From Saprospiraceae bacterium (GTDB taxonomy: Bacteria > Bacteroidota > Bacteroidia > Chitinophagales > Saprospiraceae), in the NCBI GenBank assembly GCA_022448955.1, contig JAKVCU010000092.1:1-36138 (forward strand): a stretch of 36,138 bases of DNA, written 5' to 3'. Of the stretch, positions 25,249 through 34,693 are shown in pieces; positions within the stretch are counted from its first letter, which is position 1, and every line of letters begins with the position of its first letter. The position numbers and the translations under genes were made by a program. The notes beneath the pieces were generated by a model that was given only the letters and a program-made list of their open reading frames with translations, ran no database searches and had not been told where the DNA came from.

Positions 25249-26142
25249 TTATTCCGTAAGCATTAATCTTTCTTCTGTGAAAAAAGCAAAAACACCAAAT
25301 CCCATATCAAAATTGGAGTAGACAGGTATAGTTTCAAGAAAGGCAACATAATCAACATCCAAATCATTATTGAGGAAGCGCATAAAATTGTAGAAACTTT
25401 CAGATATATTTCTGAAAATAATATATTCAGGAGTAAAGCTAAAGCTTCCAGTTTGGAAAAAGATCACTACTTCTTTACCATTAAAAGTTTCATCACTTAA
25501 AAATATGTCGTCACCTACTATAATAAATTGTAAATCAGTGACTAAGCCATCAATTGTGATGACATAATTTCCAAGAATAGCGATTTGCTCTATATCCTGT
25601 TCTCCTCCTTGATTCAGGGTTTCGATAGCTGCACCGATTTGGTAATAATTTCTGGTATTCGCTTGATCTTCAATCTTAAGGATCAAATCAAAACTGTCTA
25701 TTATTCCTACAGGCGGCGTGATAGAATCTCTATCAATAATAACTGGAGAAACAGGTTTTTTTATAGCAGACTCACTAGCCATCATTATTTCAAAATCAGG
25801 GTGCTTAATTTGAATATCATAGCTTTCCCCAGCTTGTATACCCAGTGGATTGGCATAACTATAAAATATGGAAGCATTTTGTTGCTCAAAATTAGCTATC
25901 TTTTCATTATCCTTATACAATTCTACAGCAGCACTTCCCTCCAACCTAGCTTTTGTTTCATTAAGTGTTTCTTCAAACCTCAGTGTTCGCTCAATAATAA
26001 TGGAGGCCGTATCTGCTGTCTGATCAATAAATATGTAAGCACCCAGTTGTTCCTCTTGTTCCGGTAATATGATAGGAATATCTTCTGTACAAGCTGATAG
26101 CAAAATGAAAAATAACAAAAATGAGAAGATAAGTCGTATCAT
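25249..26142 (-). CDS. DUF4249-family outer-membrane lipoprotein
   Basis: Lipoprotein of 297 residues with lipobox LSAC (Cys18) and the DUF4249 layout: EDIPIILPEQEEQLGAYIFIDQ at the start, an early beta domain (VELYKDNEKIANFEQ) and the late FNGKEVVIFFQTGSFSFTPEYIIFRNISESFYNFMRFLN helix-strand segment. DUF4249 proteins are routinely encoded just after a TonB-dependent receptor in Bacteroidota and are thought to cap it or present substrate, as SusD does for SusC. That arrangement is present here: only three bases separate it from the receptor gene, so the two are translationally coupled. The ligand is unknown. Confidence 0.88.
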   Translation of the reverse strand: MIRLIFSFLLFFILLSACTEDIPIILPEQEEQLGAYIFIDQTADTASIIIERTLRFEETLNETKARLEGSAAVELYKDNEKIANFEQQNASIFYSYANPLGIQAGESYDIQIKHPDFEIMMASESAIKKPVSPVIIDRDSITPPVGIIDSFDLILKIEDQANTRNYYQIGAAIETLNQGGEQDIEQIAILGNYVITIDGLVTDLQFIIVGDDIFLSDETFNGKEVVIFFQTGSFSFTPEYIIFRNISESFYNFMRFLNNDLDVDYVAFLETIPVYSNFDMGFGVFAFFTEERLMLTE

Positions 26143-26145
26143 AAC

Positions 26146-28839
26146 CTAAAATTTGATTTGATATTTTATGGATGGAATAATTGTAAATATGGTTAATCCA
26201 GATAGCGTCCGGTTTCCATTATTAAAACTATTGATAAAAAAAGTAGGGTTCTTACGATTATAGGCATTAAATAAACCAAATGACCATTTCCTAGTATAAG
26301 TGGAGGTTCTTTTAGTAAAGTCGATATTAAGATCTAAACGATGATAGGTTGGTACTTGAAAGTTATTAACTGAGGCATCACTATCATAGCTCCCAGTCTG
26401 AATTCCTGTGGCGCTTGGATATCCAAAGGCAATTTGTCTGTTAAGAATTGATATAAAATTACCACTAGATATAGTCCACCCACCTGAAATACTGACTTTC
26501 GGACTGAGCTGGTATTGACCTAACATAGCAAGTACATGCCTTCTATTGTAGCGGTATGGAAAGTTGCGTCCACCATTTAGCAGTGGAAACCTTCTCCATG
26601 CCCACGAATAATGATAACTAATGAGGCATGTAAGTCGCCCTTGAATTTTTTGAAAAGCAGTTTCTACTCCATAATTAAACCCAATACCTTGCAGGATTTT
26701 ATCTTCCCAAGTTAATCCCTTTTGGAAGGATTCTGTAGGGTTTAGTGTACTTAATTGATCAAGATATTGATAATAGCCATCCAATTGAAAGATATATTTT
26801 TTCCTCCATCGCTTTTCTAAGCCCAACGCTATCTGCCAGCCAAGTTGTGGTTTTACCTTATCATTAGAAGGTACCCAAAGGTCAGTTGGCAAATTATATT
26901 GGGTATTATTAAGCAAATGTGCATACTGTTGATTAGTCCGAGTCATAAACTTTAACCAAAGGTTCGATGCTAAGTTGTAACGCACATTGATTCTAGGTTG
27001 TGCACTCGCATAAAATACACCTTTATTACCAAAAGAGGCCAAATGAAGTCCAGCTTGAATTTCCCATCTATTATTGACATTATAAATGGCATCGATATAG
27101 ATGCCTGATTCCTGTGCATTAATCTGTAAAGGTGCAAATTCTACTTCTCCTTCCTCTGATTCTGGATCTGTTTGGAAGACTGTTTCGTTTAAAGTCAAAA
27201 AACCCGTCCCACTTGCTTGTGGCTGGTATAAATGCCAGATGGCACTAGCACCATATTTAATTTTTAACTCATCAGATATAGTAGTCTCAAAATCAAGTCT
27301 TCCCCCTAAATCTTGCACACCTGAAAAGTAAAGCAAATTAAAATTGCGATTAATGGGTGAATTGTTAAGGATTCCTATTTGTTCACTATCGACTCTTACC
27401 AGAAAACGGTACCTACTGTAAAATGTACTAAAAGTAGAATGAGTATTGTACTTCCACCTTCTATTCCATTTAAGTGAAGCTGCTAAATTACTCCAAGAAA
27501 CACGCGTTCCATTGATAACCTCATAATTAGAGTTGGGAGGTAAATTTAGATCTGCAGGTTCTCTTTCTTGTCGTTCTTGCTCATAGCTAAAGCGATCTTC
27601 TCCCCAATATGCAGTGGCACTCCAATCGTCCCTTTCTGTTACTTTATGCGAAACTTTTACATTAAAATCATCGAAAAAGTATCCACCTGAAGCTTCGTTA
27701 TTGGCTAAGATCGTACTAGTTAACGGACGAAGTACAAGATCCCAATGAGAACGACGCCCTGCAAACAAATAGGAAGATTTACCCTTCTTTATTGGACCTT
27801 CTATCATTGCTTTGGCTACAATCATGCCCAATGATCCCTCTGCATGCATCTCATTATAATCGCCTTCCTTACCATTCACTTCCACTACAGATGCAATACG
27901 CTCTCCATACTTGGCAGGAATAGCTCCTTTTATCAATTCCACATCTTTTATAGCAGAACCATTAAAAATAGAATACAGACCAAGTAAATGATTTGGATTA
28001 TATATTTGAGCTCCATCTAAGAGGATGAGGTTGTGACCATTCTCATTATTTCGAATTAGTAAGTTTCCTAAGTCAGAAGTACCCGACTGTACCCCCGGAA
28101 GCCATCCTAAGGTGTGAACAGGATCTGGTTCGCCCAGCATACTAGGCATTTTGTTAATCATCCTCGCAGAAACTTTTGTTCCTCCCTGACTTTCTGCCAC
28201 AACGATAATATCTTCGCCATATCTTTTATCCACAATAATAATAGAGTCTAGAAGTCCATCTGGTTCCAACTGAATCATGAGTTCTTTCTTCTGGTAAAGT
28301 CCAATTGGAATAGATTGAGCTTGATAACCTACATAGGAAAGTTGTAATAAAACAGAGTCTGCGAAAGCATAAAAAGAAAAGTAGCCGTTATCATTACTAT
28401 AAGTACCCTTATTTTGTCCCGCGATATAGACACTGGCACCAATGAGCCGTTCACCTGTAATTGCATCTTCTACAACACCGCTTAGGGAGTAAAGTTCTGG
28501 TTCAATTTGAGCTTCATCAGCCCTTCGCTGCTTAATGATGATGTAACCATTAAGTTCTGTATAAACCAAGTCAGTATTCCTCAGTAAAATATTGAGGATA
28601 GTATGGAAGGCTACCTGGTCAAAAGAATAGGAATACCGTCGATCAGCTGGCAAAATATTATTGTTAAAGCTAAATTCTACATTAGCCTTTCTACTAATGA
28701 TTGCGAGCGCATCTGACAAAGGAAGATCATCCAGTTGGCACGATATTTTTGGATTTTTTAGAGGGGTTTGGCCCCAAATAGCAACAGGAATGATCGTGTA
28801 TAATATAACAATCCACCACTTCATGCCCCAAATATACAT
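26146..28839 (-). CDS. TonB-dependent receptor with STN and carboxypeptidase-like domains
   Basis: Outer-membrane active transporter of 897 residues. In order: signal peptide (ending IWGQ), STN domain (about 33-105, CQLDDLPLSDALAIISRKAN), a carboxypeptidase-regulatory-like beta domain (about 120-195, GERLIGASVYIAG), plug domain (LLIRNNENGHNLILLDGAQIYNP, GSAIKDVELIKGAIPAKYGERIASVVEV) and a 22-strand barrel ending in the aromatic residue of IPSIKYQIKF. The STN domain marks a transducer that signals to the FecR protein encoded next to it. The start may be ATG 28839 or 28824 (MKWWIV), the latter a cleaner signal peptide. It shares a transcript with the DUF4249 gene. The substrate is not indicated by sequence. 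Confidence 0.93.
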   Translation of the reverse strand: MYIWGMKWWIVILYTIIPVAIWGQTPLKNPKISCQLDDLPLSDALAIISRKANVEFSFNNNILPADRRYSYSFDQVAFHTILNILLRNTDLVYTELNGYIIIKQRRADEAQIEPELYSLSGVVEDAITGERLIGASVYIAGQNKGTYSNDNGYFSFYAFADSVLLQLSYVGYQAQSIPIGLYQKKELMIQLEPDGLLDSIIIVDKRYGEDIIVVAESQGGTKVSARMINKMPSMLGEPDPVHTLGWLPGVQSGTSDLGNLLIRNNENGHNLILLDGAQIYNPNHLLGLYSIFNGSAIKDVELIKGAIPAKYGERIASVVEVNGKEGDYNEMHAEGSLGMIVAKAMIEGPIKKGKSSYLFAGRRSHWDLVLRPLTSTILANNEASGGYFFDDFNVKVSHKVTERDDWSATAYWGEDRFSYEQERQEREPADLNLPPNSNYEVINGTRVSWSNLAASLKWNRRWKYNTHSTFSTFYSRYRFLVRVDSEQIGILNNSPINRNFNLLYFSGVQDLGGRLDFETTISDELKIKYGASAIWHLYQPQASGTGFLTLNETVFQTDPESEEGEVEFAPLQINAQESGIYIDAIYNVNNRWEIQAGLHLASFGNKGVFYASAQPRINVRYNLASNLWLKFMTRTNQQYAHLLNNTQYNLPTDLWVPSNDKVKPQLGWQIALGLEKRWRKKYIFQLDGYYQYLDQLSTLNPTESFQKGLTWEDKILQGIGFNYGVETAFQKIQGRLTCLISYHYSWAWRRFPLLNGGRNFPYRYNRRHVLAMLGQYQLSPKVSISGGWTISSGNFISILNRQIAFGYPSATGIQTGSYDSDASVNNFQVPTYHRLDLNIDFTKRTSTYTRKWSFGLFNAYNRKNPTFFINSFNNGNRTLSGLTIFTIIPSIKYQIKF

Positions 28840-28896
28840 AAAGCGATATTAGAAAATATAGTTGGCAAGTATGAAGTCTTGACTTTAACATTACAA

Positions 28897-29871
28897 TTAC
28901 TGTAATATAAGTTTGGAGCCTTCTTTTATAAGCTTAAAATCAAAGGTTTCTTGAAGGATTAAAAATACTTCCTCTTGGGTTTTATTATTGAAAGAAGCGG
29001 TGTATGGCTCGTCCTCCAATCCTTTTTTATCTTCAATTTGTATATTATAATGGCGTTCTAAGGTACGCATGACTTCTCTAAATGGGGTGTTATTAAAGCT
29101 CACCACTCCTTTTTGCCAAAGAAGTGCATCTTTATCAAAATCTACTTTTGATAGATGGCCGGTAGACTTATCAAATTTTGCAGACATACCCTGTCTCAAT
29201 TCCATACGCTGTCCATCATTTGCAACAAAGCGTACGATTCCTTCTGTGACGTCAATAGTTACTTGTTCATCTTCAGGATAAGCACTAAGATTAAATGCTG
29301 TTCCAACAACAATGGTACTGACATCACCAGTTTGAATTTGGAAAGGTTTCGTTTGATCAGAAGCTACTTGAAAGTGAGCTTCTCCCTCTAAGATGAGCTT
29401 TCTTTCTGTTTCATTAAATCCTTCAATCACTTGAAGTGTAGACTGATTGTTCAATGCAATGGAGCTTCCATCAATTAGATCAAAATGATCTATTCCCCCA
29501 GCTGGGGTTTGATAAGTTTCCGCAATGCTTATAGATGGACCTAATACACCCGTAAACCAGACAGCAGTACCCAACAGGCCGATAGCAATTACTGCGGCTA
29601 TTGCTCTAAACCAGACTGTATGTAGGGTTCTGACTTTTGGTTGTCGGGAAGCTTCAATACGAGATAGGAAGGTATGCCATTCCTCACCTGTTTGAGCTTG
29701 GACACCAAACTGAATATCTTCGGAGAGATTCCAAATTTGATTGACTTGCTCAAAATCGGCTTTGTCGTTTTCCGAAAATAGTAGAGCTTTTAATTGCTCT
29801 TCCTCTCGAGGGGTGGATTGCCCGCTCAAGTGTTTGTGAAATAATATGTTTTTTTTTCCTGCTTCGTTCAT
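28897..29871 (-). CDS. FecR-family anti-sigma factor
   Basis: Inner-membrane anti-sigma factor of 324 residues. The cytosolic N-terminal part (1-85) would hold the ECF sigma factor. A single transmembrane helix lies at about 87-108 (AIAAVIAIGLLGTAVWFTGV), then a periplasmic FecR domain (YQTPAGGIDHFDLIDGSSIALNNQS, LEGEAHFQVA, TAFNLSAY, TIDVTEGIVRF) and a C-terminal DUF4974 domain (VVSFNNTPFREVMRTLERHYNIQI). It should receive the signal from the STN domain of the adjacent receptor. It lies between the sigma and receptor genes (72 and 57 bp spacing), the standard order for such systems. Confidence 0.94.
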   Translation of the reverse strand: MNEAGKKNILFHKHLSGQSTPREEEQLKALLFSENDKADFEQVNQIWNLSEDIQFGVQAQTGEEWHTFLSRIEASRQPKVRTLHTVWFRAIAAVIAIGLLGTAVWFTGVLGPSISIAETYQTPAGGIDHFDLIDGSSIALNNQSTLQVIEGFNETERKLILEGEAHFQVASDQTKPFQIQTGDVSTIVVGTAFNLSAYPEDEQVTIDVTEGIVRFVANDGQRMELRQGMSAKFDKSTGHLSKVDFDKDALLWQKGVVSFNNTPFREVMRTLERHYNIQIEDKKGLEDEPYTASFNNKTQEEVFLILQETFDFKLIKEGSKLILQ

Positions 29872-29943
29872 TATAAAGATTGCTTACTTGGGATATGATA
29901 CCTTCCTTTTAAGGAAAGCTTGTTTTGGGGAAAAGTTTACCTT

Positions 29944-30606
29944 CTATAATGCTGTACAGTTATTTTGAAGGATACCCCCAAAGGTTGCTGCATTTTTTGA
30001 AAAAAGAAGTATCAAAGACCACTCTAGTAAGAGTCCCCGATTTGAAATATCTTTTCTTTTACCATATACTCTTTCTTTCAAGCGCTTTAACGCAATGCCT
30101 ATTTGATTCTCTACTGTTTTGGAAGAAACATCTAATCGCTCAGCGATTTCTTTATAACTCAATCCTTCTTCTCGGCTTAATAAAAAGATTTGGCGACAGC
30201 GATCTGGTAGTTTGTTCACTTCATCAAAAATGATAGCCTTCATCTCTTCTGCCTGTAGTTGTGCTTCGCTATCGGTAGATGGGGAAGCGGCTAAGCCATA
30301 ACTCACAGCTTCCAATTCAACAGTCTCTTCTTTCTTCTTTTTGAGGTGATTAAGAGCTTTGTTTTTTGTAGCAGTAAATAAATAGGATTTTAGACCTTCA
30401 TTTAGGTCGAGTTTGGCTCTATTGCGCCAAACTCCCATGAAGACATCCTGTACGATCTCTCTGGCATCCTCTTCATTATACACCATTCGATAGGCAAAGG
30501 AAACTAAACCTGACTGGAAGGTTTTAAAAAGTTGTTCTAATGCTTTTATTTCAGATTTTGAAGACAATAGTTTTTTTTTAATTGAATGATTCAGGTGATA
30601 ATTCAT
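29944..30606 (-). CDS. ECF-type RNA polymerase sigma factor
   Basis: Alternative sigma factor of 220 residues from ATG 30606. Region 2 is seen in EQLFKTFQSGLVSFAYRMVYNEEDAREIVQDVFMGVWRNR, and region 4 with its helix-turn-helix in LPDRCRQIFLLSREEGLSYKEIAERLDVSSKTVENQI. A hydrophobic C-terminal tail (LLLEWSLILLFSKNAATFGGILQNN) extends past region 4 and is unusual in length. The frame stays open to 30711, but the extra 35 residues look like intergenic sequence. It should direct transcription of the receptor module under control of the FecR protein next to it. Confidence 0.93.
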   Translation of the reverse strand: MNYHLNHSIKKKLLSSKSEIKALEQLFKTFQSGLVSFAYRMVYNEEDAREIVQDVFMGVWRNRAKLDLNEGLKSYLFTATKNKALNHLKKKKEETVELEAVSYGLAASPSTDSEAQLQAEEMKAIIFDEVNKLPDRCRQIFLLSREEGLSYKEIAERLDVSSKTVENQIGIALKRLKERVYGKRKDISNRGLLLEWSLILLFSKNAATFGGILQNNCTAL

Positions 30607-30719
30607 CCACAAAAGTAAAGAATTCGTTCTCAAACTAATAATAAAAATATTAGCCTGATAGTTTAATGTCAGCGCAATTAGACGAGCTGATTGTTTTATT
30701 CCATAGATCAATAATTCTG

Positions 30720-32291
30720 CTACATAAGCAATTGTCCAATAGAAACACTTAATACAATAATGGCTACAAAAAATACAATCAATAGGATAGACTCCGCTTG
30801 ACTCAGCTTCTTCCAGTCAATATAAAAATCTAAGGGAAATTTACTTTCTCTACGGATGAGAAGGCTTACGCCAAATCCAACTACAAATGTAACGATGGTA
30901 CCAATTACATTCCACCATATCCAAAATATTTGGTCACCAGCAAACTGCATGAGGGCGATATTGAGTAAGACACCTGTCAGCAAACCAATATTTGCGCCAA
31001 GCGCGTGTGTTTTTTTGGTCATGATGGCTAACAGGAAGATTGCCAAAATTGGCCCATAAAAAATAGAACCAATTTTATTAATCGCTTCAATTACCGTATC
31101 CGCAATGTTTCCAGCTACCGCAGCTAAGAGAATACATACCACACCCCAAAACAGCGCAGTCAGTCTTGAAATACGCATGTATTGCTGAGCATCCATTTTT
31201 TTACCTCTATCAATAAAGTCTTCCATTGTTACAGCACTTAAAGAATTAATGGTTGAACTTAAAGAAGACATCGCTGCAGAAAGAATAGCAACGATCAATA
31301 AGCCAATCATACCATGTGGTAAATAATCAGAAATGAAAATTGGAATCATTCGATCTGGCTTGCCTTCTGGAATCTTAGCTAAAAACTCTGGAGTTGTGAA
31401 GGCCAAAGTTCCAATAATTAAGCCCATGATGCAGTAAGTTAAGGTCACAGGGAACCGAACCAAACCATTAAATAATAGTGTTTTTCTAACCGTATTCATA
31501 TCTTTTGCCGAAAGCATCCTTTGTGCTTGTGATTGATCCGTACCATAATAAGAAACATACAAGAAAAAACCACCTAACAACATAGGCCAAAAACCAAATT
31601 CTTCGCCCTGAGCAAATCCATAAGAATTAAAGTCTACTGCATCTAAACGCGTTTGGTCTACATTGGCCATAAAATTATCCCACCCACCTAGGTGGTGTAA
31701 ACCATAACCCATACACGCAATAATACCAAAGAACAAAATAATCATTTGAATCATGTCGCCATAAACAACAGCCTTCATGCCTCCTTGAAAAGAGTAGATT
31801 AAAGTAATAACACCTATGATCAGTAGCGTACTCCAAAACGATATACCAAGCACACTTTCTAAGATGATAGAAATCGTATATACCATGATCGCAGTCGAAA
31901 ATCCACGATTCACCAAAAATACAGCGCTTAATAATAGACGACTAGAAGCGTCAAATCGGCGCTCTAGGTATTCATAAATACTCACTACGCCTGATTTATA
32001 TAAAGGTGGAATCAGCACCACCATTAAAAAGATCATTGCTAATGGTACGCCAAATTCATAGGTTAACCATTCCATACCTCCATTGGCACGCATACCTACA
32101 AAAGCAGGTGCAGATATGAAGCTGATGGCCGATAATTGGGTAGCCATAATCGACAAACCTAGAGGCAACCAACCAAAGCTTTTTCCGCCAAGGAAATAGT
32201 CTTTTCCGTCTTTTTGATCTTGAAAATAATAGCCTAAGCCAAGAAAGCCTAGCGAATAGACTGCTACGATTATATAATCTAAGGTGTTCAT
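30720..32291 (-). CDS. Sodium:solute symporter (SSS/SGLT family)
   Basis: Inner-membrane sodium-driven carrier of 523 residues with about 13 to 14 hydrophobic helices. Family features are the unwound first core helix region LGLSIMATQLSAISFISAPAF, FQGGMKAVVYGDMIQ, and AILSAAMSSLSSTINSLSAVTMEDF, whose Ser/Thr run forms the Na2 sodium site. Substrates of the group include sugars, sialic acid, proline, iodide and vitamins; none is predictable here. The gene lies just upstream of, and on the same strand as, the sigma/FecR/receptor set, with 113 bp to the sigma ATG, suggesting that the outer and inner membrane steps handle the same compound. That link is inference. Confidence 0.92.
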   Translation of the reverse strand: MNTLDYIIVAVYSLGFLGLGYYFQDQKDGKDYFLGGKSFGWLPLGLSIMATQLSAISFISAPAFVGMRANGGMEWLTYEFGVPLAMIFLMVVLIPPLYKSGVVSIYEYLERRFDASSRLLLSAVFLVNRGFSTAIMVYTISIILESVLGISFWSTLLIIGVITLIYSFQGGMKAVVYGDMIQMIILFFGIIACMGYGLHHLGGWDNFMANVDQTRLDAVDFNSYGFAQGEEFGFWPMLLGGFFLYVSYYGTDQSQAQRMLSAKDMNTVRKTLLFNGLVRFPVTLTYCIMGLIIGTLAFTTPEFLAKIPEGKPDRMIPIFISDYLPHGMIGLLIVAILSAAMSSLSSTINSLSAVTMEDFIDRGKKMDAQQYMRISRLTALFWGVVCILLAAVAGNIADTVIEAINKIGSIFYGPILAIFLLAIMTKKTHALGANIGLLTGVLLNIALMQFAGDQIFWIWWNVIGTIVTFVVGFGVSLLIRRESKFPLDFYIDWKKLSQAESILLIVFFVAIIVLSVSIGQLLM

Positions 32292-32441
32292 TAATTTCGA
32301 CTTAAGTTTCTAATTGAGCAGAAAAGATAATAAATTTCTTTTCATCTACCCCATTGATTGAATTCTATCTACCGTTGGTTGAAAAAATATGCTATGAGCA
32401 CAGCTGATAATTAATTTTCGAATAACTTGTAATAAACCATT

Positions 32442-32450
32442 TATTTTTTG
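32442..32450 (+). promoter_or_regulatory. Possible -7 element of the redoxin/cytochrome operon
   Basis: TATTTTTTG is one base longer than the consensus TAnnTTTG and lies 25 bases before ATG 32476. This is suitable spacing but a weak match. Confidence 0.3.
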
Positions 32451-32475
32451 GTTAGTCTAAACTTTAAATTTCCTT

Positions 32476-32985
32476 ATGCAATACCCTGTAGGCATTCTCT
32501 TTTTACTTCATTTGTGTCTTTCTGGCTTTAGCCAAAAGGATATTAAGGTTTATATATTTATGTCTGAAGAATGTGTGATTTGCCAAAGTTATACACCTTA
32601 TTTGAACGAACTATATGACCACTACTCATCTAAAGGAATCGATATCATTGGTGTTTTTCCAAATTTTTCAAGCAAAAAGAAAAAGATAGAAGCCTTCAAA
32701 AAAAAGTATCAAATTGAGTATGCATTACATACTGATTACTTCCGAAGCTTAACCGAACAATTTCAAGTGAAGATCACACCAGAAGTCATTGTTTTTGATG
32801 AAAGTCAAGCATCCGTATTATACCGAGGACGGATTGATAATACTTATTTTAGTGTAGGGAAAAGAAGAAGAGTTACGACAACATCTGAGCTCAAAGATGC
32901 GCTAGATGCTATTATTCAAAACAAAGAAATACTAATCACTTCAACTCAACCCATTGGTTGTATAATAAGTAATAAAAAGTTTTAA
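32476..32985 (+). CDS. Exported thioredoxin-fold redoxin
   Basis: Periplasmic protein of 169 residues with signal peptide 1-19 (ending GFSQ). The fold is that of TlpA/redoxin proteins: YIFMSEECVICQSYTPYLNELYDHY with an active-site-like Cys33-x-x-Cys36, then GIDIIGVFPNF, FQVKITPEVIVFDES (cis-proline Pro at TP) and LYRGRID. A third cysteine, Cys162 in QPIGCII near the end, is a feature of redoxins that precede cytochrome/copper proteins in this phylum. Only four bases separate it from the next gene, so the pair is coupled. It probably reduces cysteines or delivers copper or heme to the neighbour, as SCO- or TlpA-like proteins do; that role is inferred. Confidence 0.8.
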   Translation: MQYPVGILFLLHLCLSGFSQKDIKVYIFMSEECVICQSYTPYLNELYDHYSSKGIDIIGVFPNFSSKKKKIEAFKKKYQIEYALHTDYFRSLTEQFQVKITPEVIVFDESQASVLYRGRIDNTYFSVGKRRRVTTTSELKDALDAIIQNKEILITSTQPIGCIISNKKF

Positions 32986-32989
32986 GCAG

Positions 32990-34573
32990 ATGAAAAAATC
33001 ATATACACTTCTTTTGTGGTTCATGAGTAGCATGTTGGGCATTGCTCAAGAGGTAAATTATAGTGAGCATATCGCACCTATTATCTATGAACATTGCACA
33101 AATTGCCACCGAACAGGTGAAATTGGTCCAATGCCATTTACAAATTATGAAGAGGTCTCTGCTTGGGGAGGAATGATTGAGTATGTTACTGATATTCGTT
33201 ACATGCCACCATGGAAAGCAGATCCTTCCTACTCAAATTTTCTAGGTGAAACTTACCTGAAGAATGAAGAGATACAATTGATTAAAGACTGGGTAGCTGC
33301 CGGAATGCCACAAGGAGATCCTGCGCTAGAACCAGATGTGCCCGTTTTTCCGCTGGGCTCTCAAGTAGGAGAACCAGATGTGATTTTAAGCTTTGCACAA
33401 GCTTTTGAACATTATGGAGGCAATGAAGACCAGTATCGTGTATTTGTTTTGCCGACAGGCTTTACAGAGGATAAGGAGATTGCTACTGTGGAGTTACGAC
33501 CAGGGAATACCAAAATTGTACACCATGCCTTATTTTCTTATGATCTTACGGGGGAGGCACAGCAGCTAGATGCAGAAGACCCTGGCTATGGCTATGATGG
33601 ATTTGGTGGTTTCGGAGTACAAGGGACTTTCACTCGACAACTGCCTGGATATGTACCCGGACAAAAACCTAGGCTTTATCCAGAAGGAACTGGGCAGATG
33701 ATTCCTGCTGGTGCTGATTTGTTGGTTCAAATGCATTATGCACCAGTGCCTTTCCCTGAAATAGATTCTTCAACGATTAATATTTTTTTTAAAGAAGAAC
33801 CCGTTCAGCGATATGTACAAAATCATATTATGCTACCTTTCTTCGGAACGCTTGAAAATGGCCCCTTTATCATGCCTCCAAATGAAGTGAAAACTTTCCA
33901 TGGTATCTGGGAAGTTGAGGAGGATATTAGTTTGATCAGTATTGCGCCACATATGCATTTACTGGGGCAATCCTGGGAGGTGTTTGCAGTTTCACCAATT
34001 GGAGATACCACAAATTTGATTCGAATCAATGAATGGGATTTTAATTGGCAAGGAGGATTTCATTTTGATCGGTTTATTGTATTAGCTGCAGGGACTCAGG
34101 TGCATGCCTTTGCAACTTATGACAATACAGAAAACAATCCTTTCAATCCAAGTAGTCCACCACAAATGGTATCATGGGGCGAAAAGACAACGGATGAGAT
34201 GTATTATCTACCATTTGCTTATGTGCCATACATGGAAGGAGATGAAGATGTGATTTTTGAAGATGATGTGATCTCTTCTACAGCCAGTGAAGTATTTTTG
34301 GTACATGCTGAGGATAAGCTCTATCCTGTCTTTCCGAATCCTAGCAGTCATCAAATTATTGCTGGCTTTTCGTTGCAAACAGGAGCGAAGATAGATTTAG
34401 AAATTAGGGATATGCAAGGAAAGATCGTTAAAACTATAGCCAAACAAGCGTTTTATCTGCCTGGCCAGCATAAAATAGAAATCAATTTGCCAGAATTATC
34501 AAATGGAATATATGTGCTCTCTCTAAAGTCTAAGCGCTTCGCAAAGACTGAAAAATTCGTACTGAATCATTAG
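32990..34573 (+). CDS. Cytochrome c fused to PHM-like copper monooxygenase with T9SS domain
   Basis: Exported protein of 527 residues with three parts. After signal peptide 1-19 comes a c-type cytochrome with heme site CTNCH (36-40) and likely axial Met72 in RYMPPW. The middle (about 125-415) matches the copper type II ascorbate-dependent monooxygenase fold. All expected copper ligands are present: His178-His179 (IVHHALF), His249 (LVQMHY), His321 and His323 (PHMHLLG) and Met404 (TTDEMYYL, like the SSDEM segment of peptidylglycine hydroxylating monooxygenase). The end (from YPVFPNPSS) is a T9SS type A sorting domain, so the enzyme works at or outside the outer membrane. The heme could supply electrons to copper in place of ascorbate; the substrate is unknown. 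Confidence 0.85.
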   Translation: MKKSYTLLLWFMSSMLGIAQEVNYSEHIAPIIYEHCTNCHRTGEIGPMPFTNYEEVSAWGGMIEYVTDIRYMPPWKADPSYSNFLGETYLKNEEIQLIKDWVAAGMPQGDPALEPDVPVFPLGSQVGEPDVILSFAQAFEHYGGNEDQYRVFVLPTGFTEDKEIATVELRPGNTKIVHHALFSYDLTGEAQQLDAEDPGYGYDGFGGFGVQGTFTRQLPGYVPGQKPRLYPEGTGQMIPAGADLLVQMHYAPVPFPEIDSSTINIFFKEEPVQRYVQNHIMLPFFGTLENGPFIMPPNEVKTFHGIWEVEEDISLISIAPHMHLLGQSWEVFAVSPIGDTTNLIRINEWDFNWQGGFHFDRFIVLAAGTQVHAFATYDNTENNPFNPSSPPQMVSWGEKTTDEMYYLPFAYVPYMEGDEDVIFEDDVISSTASEVFLVHAEDKLYPVFPNPSSHQIIAGFSLQTGAKIDLEIRDMQGKIVKTIAKQAFYLPGQHKIEINLPELSNGIYVLSLKSKRFAKTEKFVLNH

Positions 34574-34599
34574 GACTACATTCTGTATTTAGAATAGGT

Positions 34600-34685
34600 A
34601 TGAGTCATCGGCCCTTGCCAAATCTTCTTTTTTTGGCAAAATTCTTTCACTTTTTTGAGTGCGAGTGCAATGTACGATGACTCAT
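34600..34685. repeat. Nested perfect inverted repeats after the cytochrome gene
   Basis: Outer arms ATGAGTCATCG (34600-34610) and CGATGACTCAT (34675-34685) are perfect over 11 bp. Between them TTGCCAAA (34615-34622) pairs with TTTGGCAA (34632-34639). The result is a closed stem holding an inner hairpin, 27 nt after the stop codon. It may be a structured 3' end of the operon mRNA or a separate element. Confidence 0.7.
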
Positions 34686-34693
34686 GCTTCTTC

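Noticed and set aside
25585-26067. 160-codon frame antisense to the DUF4249 gene
   Set aside because: Lies wholly within a well-supported gene on the other strand and its translation is low-complexity Ile/Tyr/Ser-rich.
28824-28839. Leaderless start suggested by TATATTTG four bases before ATG 28824 in the TonB receptor gene
   Set aside because: No TTG -33 element at usable spacing; the similar box before the sigma gene has the same defect, so both may be chance in AT-rich sequence.
30607-30711. 35-residue N-terminal extension of the sigma factor
   Set aside because: Not sigma-like in sequence and it overlaps a TACTTTTG promoter-like box at 30617-30610; ATG 30606 fits the family.
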